Shown here one piece after another: positions 45,379 through 54,289 of a stretch of DNA of 64,000 nucleotides; positions within the stretch are counted from its first letter, which is position 1, and each line of letters opens with the position of its first letter. The stretch comes from JACMQX01 sp044225675. Lineage in GTDB: Bacteria; Pseudomonadota; Gammaproteobacteria; Burkholderiales; Burkholderiaceae_C. Where the stretch lies: positions 48,482 through 112,481 of the forward strand of contig JBGAIH010000017.1 of NCBI GenBank assembly GCA_044225675.1, given 5' to 3'. The notes beneath the pieces were generated by a model, which saw only the letters and a list, made by a program, of their open reading frames with translations, did not search any database and was not told the origin of the DNA. Both the position numbers and the translations under genes were made by a program.

Positions 45379-46416
45379 TCAGAAAGAAAAGCCCGCTTCG
45401 TTTCGACGCAGGTCCGCCTGCACCATCATCTGGCACAAAGACTCCAGTGTCGTTGTTGCCGACCACCCCAGAACAGTCCTCGCCTTCGAGGCGTCACCAA
45501 TCAGGAGATCCACTTCCGCAGGCCGATAGAAGCGCGAATTGATCCGCATCAGGGTCTTTCCACTGGCGGCGTCAATGGCGACCTCGTCGACCGCCTCGCC
45601 CTTGAACTGAACTTGGATTCCGGCCGCCTTGAACGCCATTGCGACGAAGTCGCGCACCGTCTCCGTTCGATTGGTGGCGAGGACAAAGGTGTCGGGCTGT
45701 TCGGCCTGCAGCATGCGCCACATCCCTTCGACATACTCCTTGGCGAAACCCCAGTCACGCTTCGCGTCAATATTACCAAGCTCAAGACAGTCGAGCTTGC
45801 CCAACTTGATCTTGGCAACGGAATCGGTGATCTTTCGTGTAACGAACTCGCGGCCCCTCAAAGGACTCTCATGATTGAACAGGATTCCGCTGGCACCGAA
45901 AATACCATAGCTCTCACGGTAGTTGACCGTCATCCAGTGGGCGTAGAGCTTGGCGACACCGTACGGGCTTCGCGGGTAAAAGGGCGTTTCTTCTCTTTGA
46001 GGCACGGCCTGCACCTTTCCGAACATCTCCGACGTTGAAGCCTGATAGAACCGGATCTTGGGATTGACAAGCCGTATGGCCTCAAGAAGGTGAAGAGCGC
46101 CAACGCCTGTGATCTGCGCTGTTGTCGTGGGCTGGTCGAAGCTGACTCCCACGAAGCTTTGAGCGGCGAGGTTGTAAATTTCCTCCGGCTGAGCCTTCTG
46201 CAGCAGCGCGATGCTCGCGCCAAGGTCGGTCAGGTCGTATTCCACCAACGTGAGCTTGTTGTGATGCTCGATACCCAACTCTGCAATTCTCCAGAAGTTG
46301 ACGGAGCTGGATCTCCGATAGGTACCGTAGACCCGGTAGCCCTTGTCGAGCAAGGTCTGAGCGAGATAGGCTCCGTCCTGGCCTGTGATACCGGTCACGA
46401 TTGCGGTCTTGGTCAT
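45379..46416 (-). CDS. gmd: GDP-mannose 4,6-dehydratase
   Basis: 345 residues from ATG 46414-46416. VTGITGQDGAYLAQTLLDKG and YGTYRRSSSVNFWRI are the characteristic Gmd start. NLAAQSFVGVSFDQP, QASTSEMFGKVQ and YGVAKLYAHWMTVNYRESY follow, with catalytic Thr/Ser, Glu, Tyr and Lys. It converts GDP-D-mannose to GDP-4-keto-6-deoxy-D-mannose. GDP-mannose would come from ManC encoded 6 kb upstream. Together with rmd it supplies GDP-D-rhamnose. Confidence 0.96.
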   Translation of the reverse strand: MTKTAIVTGITGQDGAYLAQTLLDKGYRVYGTYRRSSSVNFWRIAELGIEHHNKLTLVEYDLTDLGASIALLQKAQPEEIYNLAAQSFVGVSFDQPTTTAQITGVGALHLLEAIRLVNPKIRFYQASTSEMFGKVQAVPQREETPFYPRSPYGVAKLYAHWMTVNYRESYGIFGASGILFNHESPLRGREFVTRKITDSVAKIKLGKLDCLELGNIDAKRDWGFAKEYVEGMWRMLQAEQPDTFVLATNRTETVRDFVAMAFKAAGIQVQFKGEAVDEVAIDAASGKTLMRINSRFYRPAEVDLLIGDASKARTVLGWSATTTLESLCQMMVQADLRRNEAGFSF

Positions 46417-46462
46417 GGCTTCCAACTCGTTTGAAGGTGTTATGTCTGAGCTCGTCGTCCCG

Positions 46463-49400
46463 TCAGGACGATGCCGCGAGCCCCTCGTGCTCCTGATGGA
46501 GCGCATGGAGGATGTTGCCGAACCGGCGCCCCAGCAAGGAGTAGCGATGTGCAGCGCGCCAAGCCTCGGATTGATTTGCAATCGCCTGCGCAGCGGGGGA
46601 CTGCACCAGGAGGTCCTGCATGATGGATTGCAAGCCATCAGCAATCGCCTCGGGCGTCTGCCCGGGGAGCCGATGCGTCGCCGATGCCACGTCTTCGAAA
46701 ATCGCCAGCGGCGTCACGGCGACAGGTTTGCCCGTCATGAGGCCGTATCGCACGGCGCCGCTAGCCGACTCCCCCGTGTCCTGGTACGGAAATACGATCA
46801 GGTCAGCCGCATTCAACAAGGCCAGGCTGTCATCGTCGGCAAGAAACTCCGTGTGCATCTCAACGAAGTCGCGAACTCCCAGCTTGCCGGCCAGGGAGCG
46901 AGCGGCTTCAATCAAGTCCTCTGACGCGGCGACAGGATACTGGGCGTTGACCATCCGCAACTGAACGTCAACGCCTCGGTTGCGAAGCAGCGCTATCGCT
47001 TCGATCAGCTCGGCCAGGCCTTTGTGGGGCAAGAAGAACCCGTATGAAGCAAGGGTGAAGCGTGCATCCTTCATCGGCTGAGTGCGTACCTTCGCCGGAT
47101 CGACATCCAGTACGCCATGGGGAAACAGCGTCACGTTGTCGACCAGCCCCAGCGCCTTGAGGCGATTCAGATCGCCAGGCGAGTGCACGAAAAGGCGATG
47201 GCAACGAGAGAGGACGGAAACGAGGCTCGCTAGCTTCTTGCCGGGAATCGACTCCGGATCTGTCGTCGCATGAAGTGTGACGGCCACCACTCTGCCTTCC
47301 GACAACGCCCCATCGATCAGTCGCGCAAGACTGCCGAAGTCGTAGAAGCCATAGTTGAACTGGATCAGGACAACATCAAAATCCATTTCTTTGATCGTCG
47401 ATCCCAGTTTGTCCAGTGAGTCACGTCCGTTCGAGCGCCAGCAGCGCGTAACGTTGTCCTCATCGGGAAACGTTCGAATGCTGGCTTCGGCAGCCAGAAT
47501 CGTCACGTCTTCTTCAATCTGGTCCAGCAAGTGCGCCGAGTAAGTCGCGATCCCGCAACGAGTGTTCCAGGAACTGACCCAACCGACGCGCCCGGGACGC
47601 ATCAGACGCCCATTTGCGAGAGTCCGAGCAAACGCCTCCAGACTTGAGGCAGCGGCGTCCCAGGTAAAGTGATCGAGAAGCAGTTCCCGACCTCTCTTAG
47701 ACCGCTTGATACGCTCGACAGGCGCGAGTTGATGCACCTCACGCATCAGGGCCGCCATATGTTCGACATCCGGTTCTGCCCAAACCGAATCAAACAGGCC
47801 GAGGTGCGTCTGAGCCTGGACATAACGATAGTCGACAAGCCATGCCGTTTCTGCATTGCAGAAATCTACCTGGCCACTCCAGCCGGTGGTGATCACCGCA
47901 AGCCCAGAAAGCATAGCCTCTGCCATGGGGAGACCGAATCCCTCTGCACGGCTCGGCGCAATCAGCGCATCGCACTGCTCGTACAACGCCTTCAACTGTC
48001 CATCATCAAGGTCTTCTTCGATGATGACGACGTCCGGATAATTGGACTTGCTCCCCCGCGCCTCGGCTAGCCAGCGACGAATTTCGTTGTGGGGGTTCGA
48101 AAACGTCTTGATAACCAGCGTGACGTCATCCCGATCGGAGAAAGCGCGGCCATAGGCCGCCAACATCGCATCAGCCCCTTTTCGCGGGAAACAGGACGAG
48201 ACGTGCAGAAAGCGGAAACCGCGACTTTCAAAGCGCGGGGCTTCAGTGCTTCTGATGCGCTCCCAGTGATCAACCCCGTTCTCACACACAGCTATCGGGA
48301 CGCGAACGCCATGGTCGATCATGACCTTGCGTACATGCTTCGACGTCACGGCCATCCCGTCAAGGTAATCATTGAAATGGTCAACCCATTCTGCGGAATA
48401 GCCCGTTTCCTCCCATGCATACTGATGCAGGAGATTCAGCCGACTTCTCATGTCCGAGACGCGTGGGGGGTAGATGTTGCGTGAGGAAATATCGAACGAC
48501 TCCGGTGCCATCTCCCGTGCCCTCGCATCCATTCGCGCGATGTCGGGGTTGGATCGAAGGAAGCTGGCGCTCGCTGGGAAATCGCCCGGCCCGTCCGTAC
48601 TGTTCATGGCCATCTCGTGACCGCGCCTTTCAAGGGCAAGCGCAATCTCACGATTGACCAGCGCCAAGCTGTAGCTGCTGTCAAACGGACCCTCGACCCG
48701 CCACTTGAGTCGTTGTCCCAATGGGCCGGCTTTGGCCACCCGATCCGTCACTCGACGATTGCGCGACATCTGGACAGACAAGCCAAGAAGTTCGGAATCA
48801 GCAACCTGGCCCGACCCCTCAAGCCTGGCCAACGCAGCAATCATCGTTTGGCGAACGAAATCTCCATAGTCGTTCGCGCTTTTCCAATCCCGCCTCAGAC
48901 CCGATCGCCCGATTTCTTCCAGCTTTCCAAGGCAACGCTGGGCGACACCCGACCACGAGAAACGATCCGCCTGCAACGACGCATTCGCCTTGAGCGCGGC
49001 ATGGAACTCCGGATCGGTGATGGCCCGCTCCAGTTTGCGCGCCATATCGTTCACATCTAAGGGATCAAACAGCGCATCCGGCGAGCCGATCACTTCTGGA
49101 ATGCTGGTTGCATTGGCACCCAATGTCGCGGCGCCGCACCGCATGGCCTCCAGCGCCGGCAAGCCGAAGCCTTCGTGCCACGAAGGCAGGACGAAGACCT
49201 CACATGACCGGTAAAGCTGGATCAGTTCGTCATCTGTCACGTAGCCGGTAAACACCAGTTCTGACGACGCGAGACCGCTCGTCGATGCAATCGCACGCAG
49301 CCTGGCAACATCGCCCTCGGGCATTCGCCCGGCAAGTACGAGGTTGCGCAGGGATCGTACGGAACGGGGCAACAACGCATAGGCCTCGACGAGCCGGGCC

Positions 49401-50122
49401 AGATTCTTTCTTTCGTCAGAGCCACCTGAATAAAGAACAAACTTCCCATTCAACGCGTACTTGGCATGGATCGGGTGCGCCGCGCCCTCGTACCGAGAGG
49501 CTGGACAAAACAAGTCCTCAACCGCACATCCCACATTGATGACTGCGTCCTGCGGCAGCGGAAGGTATTTCAGCGCCTCCTGCCTGGCTGATTCGGAGAT
49601 TGCAAATCCGGCCGTGGCCTGGGTCAACTGGGCAATGCGACGCGTATAGAAGCGCTTGTAGTTGGGATTCGAGTCGAGATATTCAGCCGCGTTGATCAAG
49701 GGGATCAGATCGTAGATCGTCACTGCGGTAGGTATATCCAGTCCCAGCACATTGACCGAAAGGACTGCGTCGTCGACATATCCTTCAAAAAGACTTGGGA
49801 TGAACACCGCGTCAGGCTGGAGGCTGGCGATGAACCCTTCCCTCAGTATCTCCGAGGCACCATTGCGCCACTCGTTTCTCGGATCGGAGTTCCGGCTGGG
49901 GCCGCATCCGCACCAAACAAGGATTTTGTCATCTGATAGGTCGGCCCTGAAAAGGCGCGTGAGCTCCTCGCATTGACGTTTAAACAAGCCACTGAGAACA
50001 AGGAAAACTTCGTGGTGTCGGGAGACCCGAAGGAAGTGTTGGACCAGGGACACGGTGTACCGCCCGATTCCGCGGTAGCGACTCTCAGACTGCGCGCCTT
50101 GAAGATCGATGACGAATCGCAT
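46463..50122 (-). CDS. triple-module GT-B glycosyltransferase
   Basis: 1219 residues, three times the usual GT4 size. Module 1 (about 1-420) begins FVIDLQGAQSESRYRGIGRY and has LPSWHEGFGLPALEAM near 312. Module 2 (about 455-815) begins KWRVEGPFDSSYSLALVNRE and has APSRAEGFGLPMAEAMLSG near 725. Module 3 (about 835-1219) begins GWVSSWNTRCGIATYSAHLL and has a variant FPYQDTGESASGAVRYG near 1117. Multi-module enzymes of this kind (for example WbdA) build repeating polymannose or rhamnan chains with several linkages in one protein. Overlaps of one base with the FkbM-like gene show co-transcription. Confidence 0.88.
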   Translation of the reverse strand: MRFVIDLQGAQSESRYRGIGRYTVSLVQHFLRVSRHHEVFLVLSGLFKRQCEELTRLFRADLSDDKILVWCGCGPSRNSDPRNEWRNGASEILREGFIASLQPDAVFIPSLFEGYVDDAVLSVNVLGLDIPTAVTIYDLIPLINAAEYLDSNPNYKRFYTRRIAQLTQATAGFAISESARQEALKYLPLPQDAVINVGCAVEDLFCPASRYEGAAHPIHAKYALNGKFVLYSGGSDERKNLARLVEAYALLPRSVRSLRNLVLAGRMPEGDVARLRAIASTSGLASSELVFTGYVTDDELIQLYRSCEVFVLPSWHEGFGLPALEAMRCGAATLGANATSIPEVIGSPDALFDPLDVNDMARKLERAITDPEFHAALKANASLQADRFSWSGVAQRCLGKLEEIGRSGLRRDWKSANDYGDFVRQTMIAALARLEGSGQVADSELLGLSVQMSRNRRVTDRVAKAGPLGQRLKWRVEGPFDSSYSLALVNREIALALERRGHEMAMNSTDGPGDFPASASFLRSNPDIARMDARAREMAPESFDISSRNIYPPRVSDMRSRLNLLHQYAWEETGYSAEWVDHFNDYLDGMAVTSKHVRKVMIDHGVRVPIAVCENGVDHWERIRSTEAPRFESRGFRFLHVSSCFPRKGADAMLAAYGRAFSDRDDVTLVIKTFSNPHNEIRRWLAEARGSKSNYPDVVIIEEDLDDGQLKALYEQCDALIAPSRAEGFGLPMAEAMLSGLAVITTGWSGQVDFCNAETAWLVDYRYVQAQTHLGLFDSVWAEPDVEHMAALMREVHQLAPVERIKRSKRGRELLLDHFTWDAAASSLEAFARTLANGRLMRPGRVGWVSSWNTRCGIATYSAHLLDQIEEDVTILAAEASIRTFPDEDNVTRCWRSNGRDSLDKLGSTIKEMDFDVVLIQFNYGFYDFGSLARLIDGALSEGRVVAVTLHATTDPESIPGKKLASLVSVLSRCHRLFVHSPGDLNRLKALGLVDNVTLFPHGVLDVDPAKVRTQPMKDARFTLASYGFFLPHKGLAELIEAIALLRNRGVDVQLRMVNAQYPVAASEDLIEAARSLAGKLGVRDFVEMHTEFLADDDSLALLNAADLIVFPYQDTGESASGAVRYGLMTGKPVAVTPLAIFEDVASATHRLPGQTPEAIADGLQSIMQDLLVQSPAAQAIANQSEAWRAAHRYSLLGRRFGNILHALHQEHEGLAASS

Positions 50123-51231
50123 CAGGTCGTTTCCTTTCGGGCGGTCGCGATAGCCGCCTTCAATTCTGAGTAGATGGCACGTGCTGCTGGAGTGACTTGA
50201 GATGCTTCGTAGGCTTGCAACTTGGAGGAACTCGACAGGGTGGCCTGCAACTGGGCGCCTTCCTGCACGCGCTGGTAGATGGAGTAGAAGAACTCATGAA
50301 GTCCCAATACCCTCAGGACTCTGACAACAAAGTCCTTAATCCCCGGCCGGCGTCGAAGAAAGACAATGCCCCTCGACCCGATCTTCTTCAACAGGCGCTT
50401 CGCCATGGCGGCCGGTCTGGCGTCATGGCCTCGAATGTCGCGTACCTGCTTGGCAGTCCATCGGATGGGTTGCGTAATTCGCCAGGATCTGGAGCTCTTG
50501 ATCTCGCGCAGCAGACTCTGGGCAGCTTCCGCGCGCGCCCGATGCAAAGACACCTCCTCGCGCAGCTTCTCCACTTCAAGTTCCAACAAGCTCTGCTGCG
50601 TTGCCGACAAGGAAGAGGTACTGTCCGACGAGTTCGCGTTCATGACTGTCGATGGCACGAACGCATCGAACGCGTTGGGAGGATCGCGAAAGGCGCTTAT
50701 ATGGTCTTCATGCTCCCGGACAACGTAGATGTGATTGGTTCCGTCGGAATACGCGAAGTCATATCCATACTTTTGCAGGGGCCCGTGCCAGACTGAACGC
50801 GCTGGCCCCAAGTGATGAGGACAGACAACCATGACGATCCACGGGCGCAGCCTGGCCCAGTCGTTCGTGGGCAGGATCTCCGTGACCGTTTCAGCGGATC
50901 CGCTGATGCGCATCAAGTGGATGGACTCACCAGGTTCGACATGCAGCCAGAGTTGCCGAATGGACGAAATGGATGCACCGCCTCCGTCTGTGCGCCTCGG
51001 GTCCCATGGAAGAACCGCATCGCCCGGAAACGTCGACAGGAGTGTCTTGACGCCCGCGTTGTCCGCGCGCGTGTGAATACCGCGCCAACCCCGTTCGAAG
51101 AAAGCGCGCGTCGCGTCTCCTGGCGCGGATGGCCGGAAGTCGATGTCGATGTAGGTCCCGCGCTGGACTTCCTTCAGGACGCGCCAGAGCATCACATCCT
51201 CGAAGTTTCGACCGTAAGAAACGAAATGCAT
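50122..51231 (-). CDS. FkbM-like protein with degraded SAM motif
   Basis: 369 residues. The first 60 residues follow FkbM methyltransferases (FVSYGRNFEDVMLWRVLKEV, FFERGWRGIHTRADNAG). The expected motif I (YIDVGAND-like) reads YIDIDFRPSAPGD, so the SAM glycine loop is lost. Residues of about 205-250 form a likely coiled coil (LLELEVEKLREEVSLHRARA), followed by SSRSWRITQPIRW, a motif seen in many O-antigen enzymes. The C-terminal third is basic and helical. It may be a non-catalytic partner, for instance in chain-length control, or a decayed terminal methyltransferase. Confidence 0.6.
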   Translation of the reverse strand: MHFVSYGRNFEDVMLWRVLKEVQRGTYIDIDFRPSAPGDATRAFFERGWRGIHTRADNAGVKTLLSTFPGDAVLPWDPRRTDGGGASISSIRQLWLHVEPGESIHLMRISGSAETVTEILPTNDWARLRPWIVMVVCPHHLGPARSVWHGPLQKYGYDFAYSDGTNHIYVVREHEDHISAFRDPPNAFDAFVPSTVMNANSSDSTSSLSATQQSLLELEVEKLREEVSLHRARAEAAQSLLREIKSSRSWRITQPIRWTAKQVRDIRGHDARPAAMAKRLLKKIGSRGIVFLRRRPGIKDFVVRVLRVLGLHEFFYSIYQRVQEGAQLQATLSSSSKLQAYEASQVTPAARAIYSELKAAIATARKETT

Positions 51232-51309
51232 CTGTAAGGCTTTCCTCTGTGGAGTCCGGACTGCTGCAAGGCCCGCCGACCAGAGAGGGTGGCGGTGCCT
51301 GTGACCTTT

Positions 51310-52011
51310 TCAGTCTTCGATGACCTGACCGTGGCTCAAGCGAATGACGCGGTTGCACTCGCGCTGAATAAGCTCCGGAGAATGTGATGCAAGAACCAAA
51401 ATACCGGAGCCCGCAACGACTTCCCGCATGCGCCGTTCCGCCCTCTCCATGAAATCCGCGTCGCCGACAGACAACCACTCATCCATCAACAGGATGTCCG
51501 CCTTGATGCTGGTCGAGATGGAGAACGCCAGGCGCATCAGCATACCCGTCGAGTAGGTCCGCACCGGCATGTTCAGGTATTCACCGAGGCCACTGAATTC
51601 GCAGATATCCGGCGTGATGGCGTCAATCTGCCTGCGGCTGAGCCCCATGACGAGTCCTCGCAAGACGACGTTCTCCAGTCCCGTGGCATCTGACTCGATG
51701 CCCAGCATGGGGTCAATCAGGCTGGCAACCGTGCCTTCGCGCAAGAAGTCGCCTTCTGACGGGTCGTAGATACCCGCCAGCGTGCGAAGAAGCGTCGACT
51801 TGCCAGCGCCGTTGTGGCCGACGAGACCCAGCCTGTCGCCGTCACGCAGTTCGATGTTGACGTTGCTCAATGCCTCCACGATGGTGACGCCCGTCTCCTT
51901 GCCAAGACGTCCTCCCGTGACAGACGCTGCCAGCGTCTTCTTCAGTGAGTTTGCTCCCGCACCGTAGATCGGAAACCGCACGGACACATTACGCAGAGAA
52001 ATCAGTGCCAT
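51310..52011 (-). CDS. wzt: polysaccharide ABC transporter ATP-binding protein (Wzt, short form)
   Basis: 233 residues. Walker A GHNGAGKST, the Q-loop region, signature YSTGMLMRLAFSIS, Walker B ILLMDEWLSVGD and switch His in LASHSPE are all present. It powers export of completed O-chains across the inner membrane with Wzm. The C-terminal carbohydrate-binding domain seen in long Wzt proteins (400+ residues) is absent. Export in such short-Wzt systems does not need a specific terminal modification. It starts 3 bases after the wzm gene. Confidence 0.92.
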   Translation of the reverse strand: MALISLRNVSVRFPIYGAGANSLKKTLAASVTGGRLGKETGVTIVEALSNVNIELRDGDRLGLVGHNGAGKSTLLRTLAGIYDPSEGDFLREGTVASLIDPMLGIESDATGLENVVLRGLVMGLSRRQIDAITPDICEFSGLGEYLNMPVRTYSTGMLMRLAFSISTSIKADILLMDEWLSVGDADFMERAERRMREVVAGSGILVLASHSPELIQRECNRVIRLSHGQVIED

Positions 52012-52014
52012 CGA

Positions 52015-52818
52015 TCAAAGCCAGTAAACAACACGGCGCCGAGCCCGGGCATAGACAACCCCGGCCAGCATGAGGTTGATCGCCGTCCAACCGACGATGC
52101 CCCACCAGACAGCGAGGTCCGGAACCCTTCCCATGAGCGGGCCGCGAAGAAGCTCCAACATCTGTGCAAAGGGATTGAGCAGCACGAACTGAGCACGGTT
52201 AGGGAGACTCTCGGGCAACCAGAAGACAGGGGTGAGAAACATCAGCATTTGCATGACGCTCGTGACAATCTGGATCACGTCGCGGAATCGCGCGCAGATC
52301 AGCCCGAGCAGCAGACCGATCGCATGGGCGTTGACAATCGCAATCAGCAGCGCGGGGATGAACAGCAGCAACGTCGTCCCGGGACGGATTCCCGCCCAGA
52401 GCGCCACCGGCACATACAGCACGAGATGGTGAGCCAACTGGATGACGTTGCGGGCCAGCGTGCGCCACACAAAGATACTGATGGGAAACTGGCCCTGCTT
52501 CAGGTAGTTTGCAGCACTGATGAACACGTTGCACGATTCGATCACCACGCCGGACATGAAAGTCCAGAAGATGATGCCCAGCGCCAAGTGGGGAAAGAAC
52601 TTCTCGAGGTCAACCTTGAAGAGCGAGCCATACAGCGGCCCCATCCCCAGGATCATCAGGCCCATGCTGATGGTCAGCCACCACGGGCCCAGCATGGAAC
52701 GGCGGTAGCGGAGAACGACGTCATACCAGGCAAGCGTCCACCACGAGTGGACCCGGGCCGTCCCCTCCCACCAGTCGCTGAATATGCTCTTGTGCAGGCT
52801 CGACGTTGCCATCTTCAT
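52015..52818 (-). CDS. wzm: polysaccharide ABC transporter permease (Wzm)
   Basis: 267 residues with six hydrophobic helices. The N-terminal amphipathic region (DVVLRYRRSMLGPWWLTISM) and PFAQMLELLRGPLMG are typical of ABC-2 O-antigen permeases. It forms the channel for undecaprenyl-linked polymer. Its ATG overlaps the manC stop by four bases, tying the exporter to GDP-mannose supply in one transcript. Confidence 0.93.
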   Translation of the reverse strand: MKMATSSLHKSIFSDWWEGTARVHSWWTLAWYDVVLRYRRSMLGPWWLTISMGLMILGMGPLYGSLFKVDLEKFFPHLALGIIFWTFMSGVVIESCNVFISAANYLKQGQFPISIFVWRTLARNVIQLAHHLVLYVPVALWAGIRPGTTLLLFIPALLIAIVNAHAIGLLLGLICARFRDVIQIVTSVMQMLMFLTPVFWLPESLPNRAQFVLLNPFAQMLELLRGPLMGRVPDLAVWWGIVGWTAINLMLAGVVYARARRRVVYWL

Positions 52819-54233
52819 GCGCGCCCGTACGTATCCGCCAACCGCACAATGTCATCCTCGCCCAGATAGCCCCCGCATTGCACCTCGATCAGCACAAGCT
52901 CGTCGGTACCCACATTCGTGAGGCGGTGCTTTTCCTTCAGCGGAATGTACCGGTACTCGCCCGGCAGCGTCCTATGCTCCACGTCGCCGATCTGCACGAT
53001 GGCCGTGCCCTGCACCACCACCCAGTGCTCCGCGCGCTGGTGATGGTATTGCAGCGACAGCGACTGCCCCGGCTTGACGGTGATGCGCTTGACCTTGTAG
53101 CCTGACTCTTCCTTGAGCGTGGCATACGTGCCCCAGGGCCGGTGCACCGCAGCCGGTAGATGGGTGCTCTCGTGCTTGCGCTCCTTGAGCCGGTCGACCA
53201 CGGCCTTGACTTTCTGCGCCACGCTCTTGTGCGCGACCAGCAGTGCATCGGGCGTGTCGATGATCAGCAGGCTGTCGACGCCGACGGTGGCCACCAGCTT
53301 GGGGCCATGGCTGTCGACCTGCACATGGGTGTTGGACGTATCGACGGGCACCACGTCGGCCACGAAGGTGTTGCCGTTGACGTCGGCCGTGTGCGCCTGG
53401 GCCACGGCGGGCCAGGAGCCCACGTCGCTCCAGCCGAACTTGGCGGGCACGAGCGTGACGTTGTCGGCGCGCTCCATCACGGCGTAGTCGATCGAGATGT
53501 CGGGCTGCAGGCCGAAGGCATGCGCGTCGAACTGGGTCACGCCCTCCTTGGTGGCGCTGGCGTTCCACACCTGCTCGACCGCCGCCAGCACGTGCGGCGC
53601 GTGGGCCTTGAGCGCCGCCAGCAGCGTGCCGGCGGTAAAGCAGAACATGCCGCTGTTCCAGTAGAAGCGGCCGGAGGCCAGGTACTGCTGCGCAGTCACG
53701 AGGTCGGGCTTTTCGACGAAGCGCAGCGCCTTCTGGCTGTCGCGCGACACCTTGGCCACTTCCACGTAGCCGAAGCCCGTCTCGGGGCCGGTCGGCGAGA
53801 TGCCGAACACCACCAGCTGCCCCTGCTGCGCATGGCGCGCGGCCTCCAGGGCGTTGGCCACGAAGGACTCGGTGTCCGGAATCAGGTGGTCGGCGGGCAG
53901 GACCAGCATCACCGCGTCGGGGCCGTGGTCGCGGGCACAGGCCAGCGCGGCCAGCGCAATGGCCGGTGCCGTGTTGCGGCCCTTGGGCTCGAGCAGGAAG
54001 CGCACGTTCGGCGGGTCGGCGATCTGGTCCAGGACGCCGCGCGTGAGGAAGAGATAGTCCTGGTTGGTAACGACGATGGTCTCGTCGGTGCCGCAGGCCT
54101 GGCCACGCTCGATGGCCTGCTGCAGCAACGGGCTTCCACCCAGACTCATGAAGGGCTTGGGGAAGGCCTGGCGTGACACGGGCCACAGCCTCGTACCAGC
54201 CCCCCCGGACAGAACCACGGATACGAGCTTCAT
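52815..54233 (-). CDS. manC: mannose-1-phosphate guanylyltransferase / mannose-6-phosphate isomerase
   Basis: 472 residues, bifunctional type. The N-terminal nucleotidyltransferase has LSGGAGTRLWPVSR and FVEKPDLVTAQQYLASG. The C-terminal cupin isomerase has HRPWGTYATLKEESGYKVKR and QYHHQRAEHWVVVQGTA with metal-binding His/Glu. It makes GDP-mannose for Gmd (WbpW/AlgA role). It appears to be the first gene of the block reading down through gmd and rmd. Its leader is AT-rich and no Shine-Dalgarno sequence is evident. Confidence 0.95.
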   Translation of the reverse strand: MKLVSVVLSGGAGTRLWPVSRQAFPKPFMSLGGSPLLQQAIERGQACGTDETIVVTNQDYLFLTRGVLDQIADPPNVRFLLEPKGRNTAPAIALAALACARDHGPDAVMLVLPADHLIPDTESFVANALEAARHAQQGQLVVFGISPTGPETGFGYVEVAKVSRDSQKALRFVEKPDLVTAQQYLASGRFYWNSGMFCFTAGTLLAALKAHAPHVLAAVEQVWNASATKEGVTQFDAHAFGLQPDISIDYAVMERADNVTLVPAKFGWSDVGSWPAVAQAHTADVNGNTFVADVVPVDTSNTHVQVDSHGPKLVATVGVDSLLIIDTPDALLVAHKSVAQKVKAVVDRLKERKHESTHLPAAVHRPWGTYATLKEESGYKVKRITVKPGQSLSLQYHHQRAEHWVVVQGTAIVQIGDVEHRTLPGEYRYIPLKEKHRLTNVGTDELVLIEVQCGGYLGEDDIVRLADTYGRA

Positions 54234-54289
54234 TAAATAGTGTGTATTAACTTTGCAGACCGCGCGATTGTACCCAGCCTGCCTGAATG
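54234..54289 (-). promoter_or_regulatory. AT-rich leader and probable promoter of the manC block
   Basis: The 56-base gap upstream of manC contains, on the minus strand, GTTAATACACACTATTTA directly before ATG. It is markedly AT-rich against its surroundings. -10-like hexamers (TTAATA or TATTTA) occur, but no convincing -35 or Shine-Dalgarno was seen, so transcription may start very near the ATG. Confidence 0.3.
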
